A stretch of 17,642 nucleotides of DNA from an uncultured Leptolyngbya sp. (lineage in GTDB: Bacteria > Cyanobacteriota > Cyanobacteriia > Phormidesmidales > Phormidesmidaceae). The notes below the pieces were generated by a model. That model was given only the letters and a program-made list of their open reading frames with translations. It ran no database searches and was not told the origin of the DNA. A program made the position numbers and the translations under genes. Shown in pieces: positions 1-7,795 of the stretch. The stretch covers positions 1 through 17,642 of the forward strand of contig CALBPH010000489.1 of NCBI GenBank assembly GCA_937899365.1, given 5' to 3'. Each line of letters starts with the position of its first letter. Within the stretch, counting starts at the first letter, position 1.

Positions 1-362
1 TTGATCGCCAAGCGCCGGATTTGCCCAATTTGCTCAAAGTGCAGGATCGTACCCTGCGACCGGTGGACATGATGGTGATTTGCGATCGCGTTGTGTCTAA
101 ACCTGGTTACAGCACCTTTGCTGAGGCCTGTCGTATGGGCTGCGGCATTGTCACCCTGCCCCGCCAGGGATTTGCAGAAGCTCAGCTGCTGCTAGACGGG
201 ATGCAGCGCCATGCCCATCACCAAATTCTAAAGAGTGATGCTTTTTTTGAGGGTGATTGGTCTTTCTTAGAACAGCCTTTGAGTTCTCCCATGGCCAATC
301 CATTGCCTCAAGATGGAAATGATATCATCGCCAACGCCATCAGTACCTATCTAAGTCCCTAG
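1..362 (+). CDS. Glycosyltransferase, GT-B fold, C-terminal fragment (cut by window edge)
   Basis: The frame is open from the first full codon at 3 to a TAG at 360-362, so this is the C-terminal ~119 residues of a gene that begins outside the window. The segment DRVVSKPGYSTFAEACRMG followed by a PR..F.EAQ stretch matches the nucleotide-sugar-binding C-terminal half of GT28/MurG-like glycosyltransferases, where a Gly-rich loop and an E-A/E-Q pair contact the donor. The TTG at 21 is only an internal codon, not a credible start. The donor and acceptor cannot be told from this part. A HIP1 site lies inside the gene at 82-89. Its stop is 3 bases from the stop of the convergent pentapeptide gene, so the two transcripts must run into each other. 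The fold assignment is fairly safe; the exact family is inferred from motif memory. Confidence 0.7.
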   Translation, partial: DRQAPDLPNLLKVQDRTLRPVDMMVICDRVVSKPGYSTFAEACRMGCGIVTLPRQGFAEAQLLLDGMQRHAHHQILKSDAFFEGDWSFLEQPLSSPMANPLPQDGNDIIANAISTYLSP

Positions 363-365
363 TGT

Positions 366-1439
366 CTAAGCTGTCCTACCCATGGCTATGGGGGCGTTAC
401 GGGCTCTCAGCAAATAATCGTTTGGCAGTTGAGCGCCCGTCAAGGTAGCGCCGCTAAAGTCTGTACCTATAAGGGATGTATGGCGTAAGTCTGCGTGGCT
501 CAGGTCCGCATCCATAAGACAGGCTCCTTGTAGGTTGGCTCCCCATAGATTTGCTCTGCTCAGGTTTGCGCCTTGAAAATTGACGTGCTCTAGATTGGCT
601 TCCCTAAACACAGCTTGACGGCAGTCTGCTCCCTCCAAGCTGCTATTTTGCAGCTGTGCCCGGCACAGGGTTGTTCCCACTAGGCTGGCTTGGCTCAAAA
701 TAGCTTTTTTCATCCGGGCGTTGCTGAGATTTGCCTGGTTGAGAATGGTCAGCGCTAAGCTCGCCATGGTTAGGTTGGCTCTCTTCAGCACAGCGCCTAT
801 CAGGATGGCGCGATCTAAAATCGCCCTCGCAAAGCTGGTGTTACGGCCATTGATATCTTCTAAATTTGCCTGGGTCAGATTGGCCTCACGGAAATCAGCT
901 GCGGTGAGGTTGGCTTGCCTAAAATTCGCCTGTCTTAGGTCAGCGGTGTAGAAAAGACTGTTTTGTAAATTCGCATCGCTGAAATTGCAGTGGTTCATGT
1001 GGGCCATACAGCCGTCCACATCAGCTAAGGATGCCTCACAAAAATTGCTGTCGTTAAAGTTAGCTTCCCGCAGATTGCTACCGTGTAAGTCGGCCATGGC
1101 AAAGTTAGTATGCTGAGCCTGTACCCTGATCAGACTTGCTTCCCTCAGGTTGGCTTCCCGCATGTCTACACCATGCAGCTCGGCCCAATCCAGTCTGGCC
1201 TGGGATAAATTTGCAGTGTAGAAACTTGCCTCGGTCAGATTTGCCTTAAATAAGTTGGCCCCCGAGAAGTTACTGATGCAGCTATCTACCTGACTGAGAT
1301 TAATCCTTGGTAGCTGTGCCCGGATCAATAATGCCTCCCGCAGTTCAGGGGCTGCTGCTGTCGCTGTTTGTAAGCGACGCCAGTGATTCCATTCAGCAAC
1401 GCCTTGCATAATGACAATAATGGGACTGGGAGGCAGCAT
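366..1439 (-). CDS. Pentapeptide-repeat protein
   Basis: The 357-residue product is almost entirely pentapeptide repeats of the A(N/D)LXX type, from about residue 40 to 345, for example SGANLFKANLTEASFYTANL. Such repeats fold as a right-handed quadrilateral beta-helix. Roughly 280 residues of repeat would give a long rod. A short non-repeat N-terminus (EWNHWRRLQ) probably caps it. No membrane segment or signal peptide is visible, so it is probably cytosolic. Cyanobacteria carry many such proteins, mostly of unknown function; nothing here points specifically to a gyrase-protecting Qnr/MfpA role. The ATG at 1439 is used, but a second ATG at 1409 (MQGVAEW) is equally possible, as neither has a clear ribosome-binding site. 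It is divergent from yjbQ and convergent with the glycosyltransferase. Confidence 0.85.
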   Translation of the reverse strand: MLPPSPIIVIMQGVAEWNHWRRLQTATAAAPELREALLIRAQLPRINLSQVDSCISNFSGANLFKANLTEASFYTANLSQARLDWAELHGVDMREANLREASLIRVQAQHTNFAMADLHGSNLREANFNDSNFCEASLADVDGCMAHMNHCNFSDANLQNSLFYTADLRQANFRQANLTAADFREANLTQANLEDINGRNTSFARAILDRAILIGAVLKRANLTMASLALTILNQANLSNARMKKAILSQASLVGTTLCRAQLQNSSLEGADCRQAVFREANLEHVNFQGANLSRANLWGANLQGACLMDADLSHADLRHTSLIGTDFSGATLTGAQLPNDYLLRARNAPIAMGRTA

Positions 1440-1644
1440 GCAGAATTAGAATCCGTAGTAGATGATCTAAGTAAGGTCTAAAAAAGTACCTAGTATCTAT
1501 GCATTCAAGATTCCCCACTGAATAACCGATACAACGTCCATAGGTAGAAACTACGTTTGGTTTCAATAAGCATTGTTATCCCTGGGTAGAGACCTGTTCT
1601 ATGCTGAAAAGGCATTATGCGTCTCTACTTCAGAGGACATCACC

Positions 1645-2082
1645 ATGCCTTCTACCACGTCACTCTCTATTCATCACCAAACTGTGCTGACGTTACAGTC
1701 TCGTCCCAAGTCCCTCCAGCGTTTTACGATGCAGGTACAAGATGCTGTCCGTGAATCTAGGGTAATTACGGGACTATGCTGTCTATTTTTACGCCATACG
1801 TCAGCCAGTTTAGTCATCCAGGAAAATGCCGATCCCTCTGTTCTCATGGATATGGAAACCTTTTTGTCTAAGTTAGTCCCTGAGGGGGCTGACTATCGTC
1901 ATCGTGACGAAGGGCCAGATGATATGCCTGCTCATCTACGCACAGCGTTGACCCACACGTCGGAGCAGATTCCAATTATGAATGGGCGTCTGGCTCTTGG
2001 GACCTGGCAGGGAATTTATCTGTGGGAACACCGCAGCCGCGGTTACCGCCGTGATGTCGTGGTGCATATTACAGGCATTTAG
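1645..2082 (+). CDS. yjbQ: YjbQ / UPF0047 family protein
   Basis: From the ATG at 1645 the product is 145 residues, the usual size of the UPF0047/YjbQ family. Family hallmarks are visible: LRHTSASLVIQENADP, an HRDEGPDDMPAH block, the PIMNGRLALGTWQGIYLWEH block and a C-terminal RRDVVVHITG strand. The E. coli member has weak thiamine phosphate synthase activity, but the physiological role of the family is unresolved. The start at 1645 is preferred because AGAGGA lies at 1632-1637, seven bases upstream. An in-frame TTG at 1573 would add 24 residues absent from the family. It lies upstream of era in the same direction, separated by about 167 bases with a hairpin, so co-transcription is possible but unproven. 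Confidence 0.88.
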   Translation: MPSTTSLSIHHQTVLTLQSRPKSLQRFTMQVQDAVRESRVITGLCCLFLRHTSASLVIQENADPSVLMDMETFLSKLVPEGADYRHRDEGPDDMPAHLRTALTHTSEQIPIMNGRLALGTWQGIYLWEHRSRGYRRDVVVHITGI

Positions 2083-2156
2083 TAACCGCTGGCAGCTAGA
2101 CTTAGGAAGCAAAATTTAAGCTGCTGACTGCATACATGCATCGATTTATAGAGGTA

Positions 2157-2183
2157 CCACATCTAAAAAATATTGAGATGTGG
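2157..2183. repeat. 8-bp perfect inverted repeat between yjbQ and era
   Basis: CCACATCT (2157-2164) pairs exactly with AGATGTGG (2176-2183) around an 11-base A/T-rich loop. It lies 74 bases after the yjbQ stop and 66 bases before the preferred era ATG. No T-run follows on the plus strand, so it is not a classic intrinsic terminator. It could be a weak terminator for yjbQ, a processing site, or a structure in the era leader. Confidence 0.4.
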
Positions 2184-2249
2184 CAATAGTTTGGCTCAGC
2201 AGTGTCAAACGCATTAAGCTTCATCCTTAATACTTGGAATATAACAGGA

Positions 2250-3182
2250 ATGACCATTGATCTGGGGGGAACCCCATCACCGCCACCGGGGTTTCGTTCA
2301 GGATTTGTTGGTATTGTGGGACGGCCCAATGTGGGCAAGTCCACATTAATGAATGTCATGGTGGGTCAAAAGATTGCCATTACGTCGCCTGTTGCCCAAA
2401 CTACTCGCAATCGTTTGCGGGGCGTGATGACACTGCCCGAGGCCCAGATAATTTTTGTCGATACCCCCGGTATTCATAAACCCCACCATGAGCTGGGTAA
2501 AGTGCTGGTAAAAAATGCCCGTATTGCCATCAACTCTGTGGATGTCACACTATTTGTGGTGGATGGGACCAGTGGATTGGGCAAAGGTGATTTGTTTATC
2601 GCAGATTTACTCAAACGCAGTGATGTTCCGATCGTGTTAGGCATCAACAAAGCTGACCTGCAATCTGAGTCTAAGGCCCAGATGATTGACATTAGCTATC
2701 AGGCCTTGGCCGATGAAAATGGCTGGCCTGTGTGTAAGTTTTCGTCAGTTACAAAAACAGGTCTGGACGCTTTAAAGACAACTCTGATTGAGCGTTTGGA
2801 GCCGGGACCCTATTATTATCCACCTGACTTAGTAACCGATCAGCCCGAGCGTTTCATTATGGGGGAGCTGATTCGAGAGCAGGTGTTGTTACATACCCGC
2901 GAAGAAGTCCCCCACTCTGTAGCGGTGGCCATTGAAACAGTTGAAGAAACACCGAAAATTACCAATGTGCTGGCTACGGTCTATGTGGAACGTAAATCCC
3001 AAAAAGGGATTCTGATTGGCAAACAAGGTTCCATGATGAAAACTATCAACACAGCGGCCCGTGAGCAAATGCAAAAACTGATTGCTGGCAAGGTGTATCT
3101 CGAAGTATTTGTAAAAGTCCAGGAACGGTGGCGACAGTCAAGAATTCACTTGGCTGAGCTGGGCTATCGAGTTGAAGAATAA
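2250..3182 (+). CDS. era: GTPase Era, ribosome small-subunit assembly factor
   Basis: Era binds the 3' end of 16S rRNA and helps mature the 30S subunit, coupling this to GTP hydrolysis. From the ATG at 2250 the product is 310 residues, near the family's usual 300. G1 is GRPNVGKS (residues 24-31), the switch region holds QTTRNR, G3 is DTPG, G4 is NKAD and G5 lies in KFSSVTKTG. The C-terminal KH RNA-binding domain is shown by GILIGKQGSMMK and ends in the typical LAELGYR. A GTG at 2202 would add 16 residues (MSNALSFILN...) not typical of Era. AGGA at 2246-2249 abuts the ATG at 2250 too closely to be an ideal Shine-Dalgarno site, so the start keeps some doubt. It is convergent with dnaB, with 70 bases between their ends. 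Confidence 0.96.
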   Translation: MTIDLGGTPSPPPGFRSGFVGIVGRPNVGKSTLMNVMVGQKIAITSPVAQTTRNRLRGVMTLPEAQIIFVDTPGIHKPHHELGKVLVKNARIAINSVDVTLFVVDGTSGLGKGDLFIADLLKRSDVPIVLGINKADLQSESKAQMIDISYQALADENGWPVCKFSSVTKTGLDALKTTLIERLEPGPYYYPPDLVTDQPERFIMGELIREQVLLHTREEVPHSVAVAIETVEETPKITNVLATVYVERKSQKGILIGKQGSMMKTINTAAREQMQKLIAGKVYLEVFVKVQERWRQSRIHLAELGYRVEE

Positions 3183-3198
3183 GGACATGTGAATAGAA

Positions 3199-3226
3199 GA
3201 AGAGCAACAATGTTCTCCTTTTTCTG
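3199..3226 (+). terminator. Possible intrinsic terminator of era
   Basis: Sixteen bases after the era stop the sequence GAGcAACaatGTTCTC can form a short, slightly bulged stem, followed at once by CTTTTTCT. The stem is weak, so the call is tentative. It sits between convergent era and dnaB, where a terminator is expected. Confidence 0.35.
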
Positions 3227-3252
3227 GAATTATTTAGAGCTTTCTCTTCTTT

Positions 3253-4602
3253 CTAAGAGTTAGGTTTGGCAAGATTTCTAAACAATGTATATTGAGGTTC
3301 AAATAACAATTTTACGGTACCTGTAGGACCATTACGGTGCTTGGCAATGATGACTTCTGCAAGACCTCGATCCGGTGTATCTGGATCATAATATTCTTCG
3401 CGGTACAGCATCATAATTAAATCTGCATCCTGCTCGATTGATCCACTTTCACGCAGATCGGACATCATCGGGCGTTTATTGGTACGAGATTCAACACCAC
3501 GGCTAAGCTGGGAGAGAGAAATAATTGGGACATTTAATTCCCTTGCAAGACCTTTAAGTGAACGGGTGATTTTTGAGAGTTCTTGAACTCGGTTGTCACT
3601 GCTGCCCTCCATCAGCTGAAGGTAGTCGATTAAGATTAGCCCCAGCGCGCCACCGTTTTCAGCTTTGAGACGACGACACTTAGAGCGCATTTCAGTCACT
3701 GAAATATTAGGGGTTTCGTCAATAAAAATAGGATTTTGAGAGAGAGATCTAATGGCATGACCCAGGGGTTCCCACTCATGCTGGCCAATGCGCCCTGTTC
3801 TTAGACGACCGCTTTCAATTCTGGCTTCTGACGATAGCAGGCGATAGACCAGCTGCTGTTTGGACATCTCTAAACTAAAGATAGCGATCGGTTGCTTGTG
3901 TCCACCGGCGATGTTTCTAGCTACGTTGAGCACGAAGCTCGTTTTCCCCATGGCTGGCCGACCAGCGGCGATTATCAAGTCAGAGCGCTGAAACCCCTGG
4001 GTCATAGCGTCGAGATCATAAAAACCGCAGGATAGACCCGGCAACACCATACCCATGGAGCGCTGTTCGATATCGTCAAAGGTTTCGGTCAGGATATCGG
4101 ACGTGGCGGTGAGTCCTTGCTGGGGGCGCTCTTGGGTAAGGCCAAAGATTTTTTGTTCAGACTGGTCAAGTACGGTTTCCAGAGGGCTTTCGGTTTCATA
4201 GCCAAGCTGAGCAATTTCACCACCGATTTGGATCAGCTGACGTCGGGTATATTTTTCCATGACCAGCTTGGCGTACTGGTCAATGTTGGCGGCGCTGATG
4301 GTGCGGTCAAATAGTTGAGCTAGTCTGGATTGACCACCGGCTTTTTCTAGCAGGTTTTTGTCCTTGAGCCATGAGGCAACGGTCATCAGGTCCGTGGGTT
4401 TTCCTTTGGACTGTAGCTCAATGGATGCGCGGTATATTTCGCGATGGCTGACAATATAAAACGCCTCGGGCACCAAAATTTCGGTTACGCGACCAATGGC
4501 TTCTGGGTCTAGCAGTATGCCCCCTAGAATCGCTTCTTCGGCGTCGATATTCTGGGGAGGTAGGCGATCAAAATCTGCTTGAAATTTGCGCTCTTGAGCC
4601 AT
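3253..4602 (-). CDS. dnaB: Replicative DNA helicase DnaB
   Basis: DnaB is the hexameric ring helicase that unwinds DNA at the replication fork and recruits primase. From the ATG at 4602 the product is 449 residues, the normal length. The N-terminal domain starts with LPPQNIDAEEAILGGILLDP. The RecA-like motor carries Walker A GRPAMGKT (residues 214-221), the IFSLEM block, the LILIDYLQLM Walker B region and the SQLSRGVE motif before DLRESGSIEQDAD. No intein is present, although many cyanobacterial DnaB proteins carry one. The start at 4602 is supported by GAAGG five bases upstream. An upstream in-frame TTG at 4653 would add 17 unconserved residues. It lies downstream of rplI in the same direction, the common bacterial rplI-dnaB order. 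Confidence 0.97.
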   Translation of the reverse strand: MAQERKFQADFDRLPPQNIDAEEAILGGILLDPEAIGRVTEILVPEAFYIVSHREIYRASIELQSKGKPTDLMTVASWLKDKNLLEKAGGQSRLAQLFDRTISAANIDQYAKLVMEKYTRRQLIQIGGEIAQLGYETESPLETVLDQSEQKIFGLTQERPQQGLTATSDILTETFDDIEQRSMGMVLPGLSCGFYDLDAMTQGFQRSDLIIAAGRPAMGKTSFVLNVARNIAGGHKQPIAIFSLEMSKQQLVYRLLSSEARIESGRLRTGRIGQHEWEPLGHAIRSLSQNPIFIDETPNISVTEMRSKCRRLKAENGGALGLILIDYLQLMEGSSDNRVQELSKITRSLKGLARELNVPIISLSQLSRGVESRTNKRPMMSDLRESGSIEQDADLIMMLYREEYYDPDTPDRGLAEVIIAKHRNGPTGTVKLLFEPQYTLFRNLAKPNS

Positions 4603-4995
4603 GACAACCTTCAGACGACACGGGGATAAAATGCCAGGAGTTAGACGCAGCAATCGATGAGTTCAGATCTCCAAAAGGAGAGGCTACGGCGATTGCGAGT
4701 CAGGTAAGCTGATGTCATTTGAGACCTTTAGGGATACCTATCGCTCTCACTCATCTGACAACTAAAACAGTACTTATGTATTGTATCGATTTGCTGTTTA
4801 ACCAGCCTTTAGTGTGGCAGATTGTAATGGCTTTGCTGGCAATGTTTGGCCGTGCTTAACTATTGGTCGGCTAAAGCGGAGCCGGATGCATAAGCAAGCA
4901 ATAAAAAGAGCCCAAGACAAGGACAATTCGGTCAGCAGCATCGGCTTTCCTAAAAGACCCTATCCCAGACTCTTTGAATTTGATAACTGTCTAGT
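4603..4995. other. rplI-dnaB intergenic region, 393 bases
   Basis: This gap lies downstream of rplI and upstream of dnaB, both on the minus strand. I see no RNA gene and no convincing protein-coding frame; the longest plus-strand frame (4814-4999) has no recognisable features. On the minus strand, AAAGA/TCTTT arms around 4953-4975 could form a weak hairpin after rplI. The dnaB promoter probably lies here, but no clear -35/-10 pair was found. Confidence 0.5.
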
Positions 4996-5451
4996 CTAGC
5001 TAGCGACCCGCAGTTTGAGTTCAGCGGTGACTTCGCTGTGAAGCTTGACCAAGACGGTGTATTCGCCCAGCTTATTGATGGAGGGTACTTCGATATCGCG
5101 GCGGTCGATTTCTTTGCCGGTCATGGTTTGGATGACTTCCGCTACTTCGTCAGACGTAACGGTGCCGAAAATGGCATCGTCAGCTCCGACTTCTTTTTTG
5201 ATGGTGAAGAGGCCAATGGTTGCGATCGCAGTTTTCATGGCTTCCGCATCCTGCTTAATCTGCGCTAAGCGCTGGCGCTCTTCTTCGCGGCGACGCTCTA
5301 CCTGCTTAAGTACTCCGGGAGTAGCGCGATAGCCCAACCCACGGGGTATGAGGTAATTGCGTGCATAGCCTGGGGCAACGTCAACCAGGTCGCCCTGGTT
5401 ACCTAGCTTACTAATGTCTTGACTTAGAACTAACTGAACCCGTTTTGCCAT
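4996..5451 (-). CDS. rplI: 50S ribosomal protein L9
   Basis: L9 binds domain V of 23S rRNA and supports reading-frame maintenance. The product is 151 residues, the normal length. The N-terminal rRNA-binding domain is canonical: QLVLSQDISKLGNQGDLVDV followed by APGYARNYLIPRGLG. A charged connecting helix follows (QVERRREEERQRLAQIK), then the C-terminal domain ending in KLHSEVTAELKLRV. It lies upstream of dnaB. A HIP1 octamer is inside the gene at 5222-5229. The start is unambiguous from the family, though no strong Shine-Dalgarno sequence precedes it. Confidence 0.97.
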   Translation of the reverse strand: MAKRVQLVLSQDISKLGNQGDLVDVAPGYARNYLIPRGLGYRATPGVLKQVERRREEERQRLAQIKQDAEAMKTAIATIGLFTIKKEVGADDAIFGTVTSDEVAEVIQTMTGKEIDRRDIEVPSINKLGEYTVLVKLHSEVTAELKLRVAS

Positions 5452-5473
5452 AATAATTCTGCTCGGGCCCAGA

Positions 5474-5487
5474 TAAAGCGCGCTTTA
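5474..5487. repeat. 14-bp perfect palindrome in the rplI leader
   Basis: TAAAGCGCGCTTTA is a perfect palindrome 22 bases upstream of the rplI start codon. It could be an operator-like site, or a small hairpin in the rplI 5' leader. No function is assigned. Confidence 0.4.
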
Positions 5488-5666
5488 AGTACGTGTTTGG
5501 AAGCGGTCTCAGCCGTTAGCCAGGATACTTCTCAACGTAAAAACGGTTTATGTGGCCCAGTCTCCTTCTTTAACCCGTTATAAAACTCGTGCAGTCTAAC
5601 ATTCTATAGAACTAGGTCCATCTGAGGCAAATTTAAACCTAGTCTTAGAGCAAATTGCGATGATTG

Positions 5667-5704
5667 GCCCATCTGGCTCACCCATTTGGGTGAGCCAGAT
5701 GGGC
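5667..5704. repeat. 38-base inverted repeat: two perfect 18-bp arms, 2-base centre
   Basis: The left arm GCCCATCTGGCTCACCCA (5667-5684) is the exact reverse complement of the right arm (5687-5704), separated only by TT. It lies between divergently transcribed genes, so it is not where an intrinsic terminator of an annotated gene belongs, and no T-run follows on either strand. It could be a mobile palindromic repeat (REP-like), a cruciform or protein-binding site, or part of an unannotated small RNA. Confidence 0.9.
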
Positions 5705-5785
5705 GTGGTGACAGCTAGATTGCCAGAACTAATTTAGAAGAGCGGTCGATAGCCGTGTGTTCTAACGAATTAGCTTTGGAGAATC

Positions 5786-6361
5786 ATGGGGATGAATATG
5801 GATCAACGTAGAGGTCGATTTATTGGTCGATTGATAGCCGAGGGTATTGTTGCCATTGTCGGTATGGGACTATTGCAGGCAATGCCCGTGGATGCCTATG
5901 AACCGGTTGCGCCATGGCAGCTGGCTCAAGGGACATTATATTCCTCGTCCGCGGGTCGTTTTGCTGTTGCTTTTCCGTCTATGCCAGAGGTGACCGCTGA
6001 AGATGACGATATTGAAGGCGACCCAGTGACTATTCATTCATTTGAAGCCTTCACGACCACTAGCCAATATATGGTGGCCTACGCTGATCTGCCAGCATCA
6101 TTTCTCAGTCAGGAAGTTGGCGTAGTACTCGATGAACTGAGGGATTATTCATTAGACGACATTGGAATTGAAGCGTTAATGGCATCAGAAGTTGATGTGC
6201 GGCTGAGCAATAATCCGGGGCGTCGCTATCGTTATAGTGATGATGATGGCACCATCGATATACGGCTGTACTTGGTCGATGAGCGGGCCTATTTGCTGGT
6301 GGCTGTTGATCATAACGAGACCCGGGTTGATCGATTTGTTAGTTCGTTTGCGCTGCGGTAG
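5786..6361 (+). CDS. Secreted protein of unknown function
   Basis: The 191-residue product starts with a basic stretch (RRGRFIGR), a hydrophobic core (GIVAIVGMGLLQAM) and a VDA site before YEPV, so it looks like a Sec-exported protein with cleavage near residue 38. The mature part begins with SSSAGRFAVAFPSMPEV, a pattern I associate with a group of uncharacterised cyanobacterial exported proteins. It is rich in Asp/Glu and has no catalytic motif or further membrane segment. The start has GGAG at 5778-5781, four bases upstream; ATGs at 5792 and 5798 are close alternatives. A strong terminator follows at 6384-6417, so it is probably transcribed alone. No function is assigned. Confidence 0.8.
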   Translation: MGMNMDQRRGRFIGRLIAEGIVAIVGMGLLQAMPVDAYEPVAPWQLAQGTLYSSSAGRFAVAFPSMPEVTAEDDDIEGDPVTIHSFEAFTTTSQYMVAYADLPASFLSQEVGVVLDELRDYSLDDIGIEALMASEVDVRLSNNPGRRYRYSDDDGTIDIRLYLVDERAYLLVAVDHNETRVDRFVSSFALR

Positions 6362-6383
6362 GTGGCTGCTGACCAAGGATCCC

Positions 6384-6417
6384 CAAAGGCGTTGTGAGCA
6401 TTTAGCTAACGCCTTTG
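6384..6417 (+). terminator. Intrinsic terminator after the secreted-protein gene
   Basis: CAAAGGCGTT (6384-6393) pairs perfectly with AACGCCTTTG (6408-6417). The 14-base loop can form an inner AGC/GCT stem. TTTATTGTGTTTT follows. This is the clearest intrinsic terminator in the window. It ends only 25 bases before the histidine-kinase start codon. Confidence 0.75.
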
Positions 6418-6442
6418 TTTATTGTGTTTTGCCGATGTGCCG

Positions 6443-7795
6443 ATGTTAAACCGCTTGAGCGCTTGGTGGCGTCGCTTTTTTCCGAAACAACCCACGTCAC
6501 TGAGTGTTCTGAGCGCTTATAAACAATGGCGGCAGCGTTTCTTTTGTCAACGGCTAAAGCTGTTGATTTGGTTGTTGCTGTTGGTTTTAGTCAGTATTTT
6601 TTTATTTGAGATCTGGACGTTTTTCGCTATACCTGAAGCCGTTGACTGGTCGAACTTTGTTGTTGATGGTGTTATTGGAGCAATATTTTTACTGGGTTTG
6701 AAGTTCCAAACCATGGCTTGGGGCAAACGTCATGCGGGGCTCATTTTTTGGTTTATATCGGCTGGTGTCAGCCTAACGCTTTTGGGGGCAGGGGTGCTGG
6801 CGCGGAATATAGACACGACTGACGTGGCTGTCTGGACTATGCTGTTTTTGGCTCAATCGACTCTGGTGCCGGTACGATGGCAGCTGCATGTGCGATCGCA
6901 ACTTACCCTACTTGTTCCTCTCACAGTTTTAGTAATAGTTGCCTTTTTCACAGCAGAAGACGCGATTGATCGTTTAGACGTGCTCTTTGGAACCATTGGT
7001 GCCTATATCTATTTGGTATGGGTCTGCATTGTTGCCGATTTGGGAGTTTATCTCTATGAACGCTTACGCTACCAGGAGTTTGAAGCTCGTCAAGAGGTGA
7101 AAACTTTTCTCCATGCGGTTTCCCACGATTTGCGCAATCCGGTAACAGGCACTCAGCTATTGATCAAAAGCTTGCTCGACCAGCATAAAGCGAACACTAT
7201 TTCTATGCCTCGGTCTTTGTTAGAGCAAATGCTTCAGAGTGGAGATCGTCAGCTAGTGCTAATTAATAGTCTTTTAGAAGCCCATAATAACAATCTTAAG
7301 CACCTAACCCTACAGCGCCAGACTGTTCATTTATACGCTCTGGTGGAGTCTATTTGCCAGGAACTATCTCCTCAGCTATCCGAGGCAAACATCACCGTTC
7401 ATAATCAGATTTCACCCACGCTACCACCCTTGACTGGTGATGGTACCCAGCTGTGGAGAGTGTTTCATAACCTGATGATCAATGCGCTGCACCATAATCC
7501 ACCTGGACTCACCATTTGGTTGACTGCATCGGTGGTGTCATCGCCACAGCCCCATATTCACTGCACCGTGCGCGACAATGGTGTGGGCATGACGGCTGAT
7601 CAGTGTGCTCAGCTCTTTAACCTTTATTCCCAAGGGCATCGCCGCCGTCACTTAAGCGTAGGGTTAGGGCTGCACATTGCTCAGCAAATTATTGATGCCC
7701 ATGGTGGCACGATTGGCGCAGATTCTAAACACTCTGACGGTACGACCTTTTGGCTAACGCTACCGTTAGTTAACCCATCCCTTCCGCAGCGCTAA
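6443..7795 (+). CDS. Membrane sensor histidine kinase (HisKA type)
   Basis: The 450-residue product has about six membrane helices in its first ~205 residues (for example LLIWLLLLVLVSIFLFEIW and LLVPLTVLVIVAFF), with only short loops. Any signal is therefore probably sensed within the membrane. A short linker leads to the H-box FLHAVSHDLRNPV with the phospho-acceptor His at about residue 228. The ATP-binding domain shows an N-box (HNLMINALHHNP), G1 DNGVGM and G2 GLGLHIAQQII. All kinase boxes are intact. The ATG at 6443 is chosen over an upstream TTG at 6422 that overlaps the terminator tail; there is no strong ribosome-binding site. It overlaps the convergent response-regulator gene by 30 bases. 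The ligand is unknown. Confidence 0.93.
   Translation: MLNRLSAWWRRFFPKQPTSLSVLSAYKQWRQRFFCQRLKLLIWLLLLVLVSIFLFEIWTFFAIPEAVDWSNFVVDGVIGAIFLLGLKFQTMAWGKRHAGLIFWFISAGVSLTLLGAGVLARNIDTTDVAVWTMLFLAQSTLVPVRWQLHVRSQLTLLVPLTVLVIVAFFTAEDAIDRLDVLFGTIGAYIYLVWVCIVADLGVYLYERLRYQEFEARQEVKTFLHAVSHDLRNPVTGTQLLIKSLLDQHKANTISMPRSLLEQMLQSGDRQLVLINSLLEAHNNNLKHLTLQRQTVHLYALVESICQELSPQLSEANITVHNQISPTLPPLTGDGTQLWRVFHNLMINALHHNPPGLTIWLTASVVSSPQPHIHCTVRDNGVGMTADQCAQLFNLYSQGHRRRHLSVGLGLHIAQQIIDAHGGTIGADSKHSDGTTFWLTLPLVNPSLPQR
7754..7769. repeat. Small inverted repeat in the kinase/regulator overlap
   Basis: CTAACG (7754-7759) and CGTTAG (7764-7769) form a 6-bp stem with a 4-base loop at the convergent 3' ends of the two signalling genes. 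No T-run follows on either strand. It is a weak candidate for a shared transcript-end structure. Confidence 0.3.

Larger units (their letters stand above)
5452..5785. other. Divergent intergenic region between rplI and a secreted-protein gene
   Basis: These 334 bases must hold the promoters for rplI (leftward) and the gene at 5786 (rightward). No coding frame or RNA gene is recognisable. It contains a 14-bp palindrome near rplI and a long perfect inverted repeat at 5667-5704, both listed separately. Confidence 0.6.

Noticed and set aside
721..951. 76-codon plus-strand frame opposite the pentapeptide gene
   Set aside because: It is the antisense of the repetitive A(N/D)LXX codons, which leave a periodic open frame by chance; no start signal or homology is visible.
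2102..2359. 85-codon minus-strand frame overlapping the start of era
   Set aside because: It lies antisense to the conserved Era G1 region and has no recognisable content.
3253..4602. Possible intein in dnaB
   Set aside because: Many cyanobacterial DnaB genes carry one, but this product is a normal 449 residues with an uninterrupted motor domain.
4814..4999. 61-codon plus-strand frame in the rplI-dnaB gap
   Set aside because: No ribosome-binding site, no motif, opposite to the direction of both neighbours, and it overlaps the end of rplI by 4 bases.
5038..5332. Two plus-strand frames inside rplI
   Set aside because: Both are antisense shadows of the well-supported L9 gene.
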